This document shows, in pieces, positions 4,670 to 5,959 of a stretch of 5,959 nucleotides of DNA. The translations under genes and the position numbers were made by a program. The first letter of the stretch is position 1. Each line of letters starts with the position of its first letter. This DNA is from Pedosphaera sp. (lineage in GTDB: Bacteria > Verrucomicrobiota > Verrucomicrobiae > Limisphaerales > Pedosphaeraceae). The notes under the pieces were generated by a model, which saw only the letters and a program-made list of their open reading frames with translations, searched no databases and was not told the origin of the DNA. The stretch lies in assembly GCA_028293265.1 (NCBI GenBank), contig JAQGPB010000423.1:1-5959 (forward strand). The letters run 5' to 3'.

Positions 4670-4817
4670 TGCCACGTCGGAGGCAGTTTGATCTTTGACA
4701 ACTGGCCGGAGAACCGGTTGCAGATGGGTGTATGAGGGCGTCCGAAGCTCGAAAACGAGCAGCAAACCGGACCAAACCATCATTCCACCCTTTAAAAACA
4801 GGCCAACCAACGCCTAA

Positions 4818-4854
4818 GCCCGCCTCCGCCTGCATTCGCCCGCCTCTGCCTGCA
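4818..4854. repeat. Two 17-nt direct repeats, 20-bp period
   Basis: GCCCGCCTCCGCCTGCA (4818-4834) recurs as GCCCGCCTCTGCCTGCA (4838-4854) with one mismatch. The two are separated by three bases. This is simple pyrimidine-rich tandem duplication in non-coding DNA, with no evident function. Confidence 0.6.
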
Positions 4855-4889
4855 AAATGTGCCAAACCGCGCCGCCCGGCCATCCCGCC

Positions 4890-4920
4890 CTCAACCATCA
4901 ACTCTCAACCCTCAACCATT
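4890..4920. repeat. CTCAACC/ATCAACT degenerate short repeat array
   Basis: The stretch reads as successive variants of CTCAACC, ATCAACT, CTCAACC and CTCAACC over 31 bp. I recall runs of this type as interspersed elements in Verrucomicrobia genomes, but cannot confirm that here. It is strongly asymmetric: almost no G on the forward strand. Confidence 0.5.
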
Positions 4921-5010
4921 TCCGCGCGGAGTTTCTCGCTAAATCTCGCCAAATCCCGCACCTAAAAAAGATTCGCCTGTCGCGCCCGCATCGCCCATAG
5001 TCTTCCGACA

Positions 5011-5892
5011 ATGAAATCAATGACGGGTTACGGGCGCGGCGAATGCGCCCAGAACGGCTTTAAAGTCACGGTCGAACTCAGCTCGGTCAACCGCAAGCAG
5101 AGTGAAATCTCCGTCGTGCTCCCCCGTGAACTCGAGGTCCTCGAAGCCCAGATCCGCGACGTCATCAACCGTTCCATCGCCCGCGGCCGCCTCACCGCCC
5201 GCGTTACCCTGCACGCCGCTGATGGCAAGCTCTCCAGCAAGGTCCGCCTCAACGTCCCGCTCGCCAAAGCCTACGTCCGCGAGTTGAACCACCTCGCCAA
5301 AGACCTCAAGCTCACCGGCCCCATCACCCTTGATCTCATTGCCCGCGTCCCCGGCGTCCTCCAGACCGACGAAGAAATAGCCGACGCCGAAGATTTCTGG
5401 CCCGCCGTCGAAACCGCCCTCCACCAGGCCCTCGCCACCCTTTTGAAAATGCGCGAGCGCGAAGGCGACCATCTCGCCAAGGACCTCGTCCGCCGCATCA
5501 GCATCATGCGCAAAGCCGCCACCCACATCCAAAAACGCGCCCCCGAAGTCCAGAAACGCTACCGCGAACAGCTCCTCCAGCGCATCAAAAGCGCCGGCGT
5601 CGAAGCCCCCGGCATGGACGACGAACGCCTCCTCAAGGAAGTCGTTTACTTCGCCGACCGTTCCGACATCTCCGAGGAACTGACCCGCCTCCAAAGTCAT
5701 TTCGTCCAGTTCGATGATTGCCTCAGTTCCAAGGAACCAGTCGGCCGCACCCTTGATTTTCTGGCCCAGGAAATGAACCGCGAGATCAACACCGTCGGCT
5801 CCAAAGCCAACGACAGCCTCATCTCCCACGCCGTCGTCACCCTCAAGGCTGAGCTCGAAAAATTCCGCGAACAGGCCCAGAACGTCGAGTAA
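5011..5892 (+). CDS. yicC: YicC/YloC family endoribonuclease
   Basis: A 293-aa member of the YicC/YloC family, normal in length. E. coli YicC is known as an endoribonuclease that can promote decay of the small RNA RyhB; in other bacteria the role is less clear. The N-terminal domain begins MKSMTGYGRG, followed by SSVNRK at 24-29 and LPRELEVLE at 37-45. A central helical part has REREGDHLAKDL at 148-159. The C-terminal domain (about 206-293) carries ERLLKEVVYFADRSDISEEL, then GRTLDFLAQEMNREINT and GSKANDS, and ends in EKFREQAQNVE. The conserved Asn after SSV is kept, but the usual SVN-x-R-(Y/F)-L-(D/E) becomes SVNRKQSE. The ATG at 5011 begins exactly at the family N-terminus; no SD. In many genomes gmk follows yicC, but only 67 bases remain here and gmk is not recognisable in them. 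Confidence 0.95.
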   Translation: MKSMTGYGRGECAQNGFKVTVELSSVNRKQSEISVVLPRELEVLEAQIRDVINRSIARGRLTARVTLHAADGKLSSKVRLNVPLAKAYVRELNHLAKDLKLTGPITLDLIARVPGVLQTDEEIADAEDFWPAVETALHQALATLLKMREREGDHLAKDLVRRISIMRKAATHIQKRAPEVQKRYREQLLQRIKSAGVEAPGMDDERLLKEVVYFADRSDISEELTRLQSHFVQFDDCLSSKEPVGRTLDFLAQEMNREINTVGSKANDSLISHAVVTLKAELEKFREQAQNVE

Positions 5893-5959
5893 CATATTCC
5901 ATCAATGAAATCGGTGACGCACTATTTCTCCACGCGGCGGCAAATGGTTCTCCCTCTCC
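5893..5959. other. Tail after yicC, no supportable gene
   Basis: An ATG at 5905 opens a frame that runs off the window after 18 codons (MKSVTHYFSTRRQMVLPL). The first residues superficially echo the YicC start (MKSMTGY), but the rest does not. There is no SD, and the GC-rich CGGCGG...CTCCCTCTCC end looks like the beginning of another intergenic repeat. A partial gene cannot be excluded. Confidence 0.3.

Larger units (their letters stand above)
4462..5010. other. 549-bp non-coding region between the antitoxin-like gene and yicC
   Basis: Open frames here (for example reverse 4466-4810 and 4638-4901, forward 4732-4965) have low-complexity or implausible products rich in repeats and lack start signals, so I treat the region as non-coding. 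It holds a strong hairpin at 4562-4587, a plausible forward promoter at 4642-4669, two smaller stem-loops at 4702-4721 and 4741-4771, a 17-nt direct repeat and a CAACC-rich array. Immediately before yicC, CATAGT (4996-5001) ends 9 nt before the ATG and is the only -10-like sequence; no SD is present. No tRNA, CRISPR or transposase remnant is seen. Confidence 0.6.

Noticed and set aside
4466..4965. Open frames in the gap before yicC (reverse 4466-4810 and 4638-4901, forward 4732-4965)
   Set aside because: They overlap one another and cross hairpins and direct repeats. Their products are low in complexity and no start signal is present.
5017..5895. A 292-codon reverse-strand open frame opposite yicC
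   Set aside because: It is an exact shadow of the yicC gene with a biased Gly/Ala/Asp/Val composition and no recognisable motif.

Overview
The window looks like a chromosomal segment of a GC-rich bacterium with little Shine-Dalgarno use. I read it as Verrucomicrobiota-like, possibly the Pedosphaera/Limisphaera side. That assignment is an inference. It rests on GC-rich coding with strong C/G third positions, start codons mostly without an SD, and intergenic repeats (GGAGCTTGGTGCTTGG-like, TTTGGGTATTTGGGT-like, CTCAACC-like) that I recall from that group. No marker gene settles it.

Left part (1-2390): a hairpin-rich repeat and a short tandem-repeat array lead into trpF (335-955). A 220-bp spacer with three GC hairpins and a G-run AT-rich element separates it from trpB (1176-2390). 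Both enzymes are full length with their catalytic residues. They act at two late steps of tryptophan synthesis. trpA, which often follows trpB, is not present downstream in this window.

Middle part (2319-3709): this is the most unusual region. Two Uma2-family (PD-(D/E)XK nuclease-like) genes lie in tandem. Each is preceded by a copy of the last 24 codons of trpB, and in each copy exactly 17 nt separate the trpB-type stop from the uma2 ATG. The first tail is the real trpB end; the second (2968-3039) is a fragment between the two uma2 genes. A third, decayed but still ungapped trpB-tail-like segment (3638-3709) follows the second uma2 gene. So a unit of trpB 3' end plus uma2 was duplicated, perhaps more than once. 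The two uma2 copies are mosaic: about 50% identical in the centre and nearly identical at the 3' end.

Right part (3711-5959): a three-helix membrane protein of unknown function with AT-richer codons, then a small reverse-strand gene resembling an antitoxin or addiction-module component without a visible toxin. A 549-bp non-coding stretch follows, holding an 11-bp perfect hairpin, a plausible promoter, local stem-loops and short direct repeats. Last is yicC (5011-5892), a stress-induced endoribonuclease family gene. The final 67 bases hold no supportable gene.

The trp genes and yicC are core chromosomal genes. The block between them (about 2391-4461) behaves like an accessory insertion zone at the trpB 3' end.
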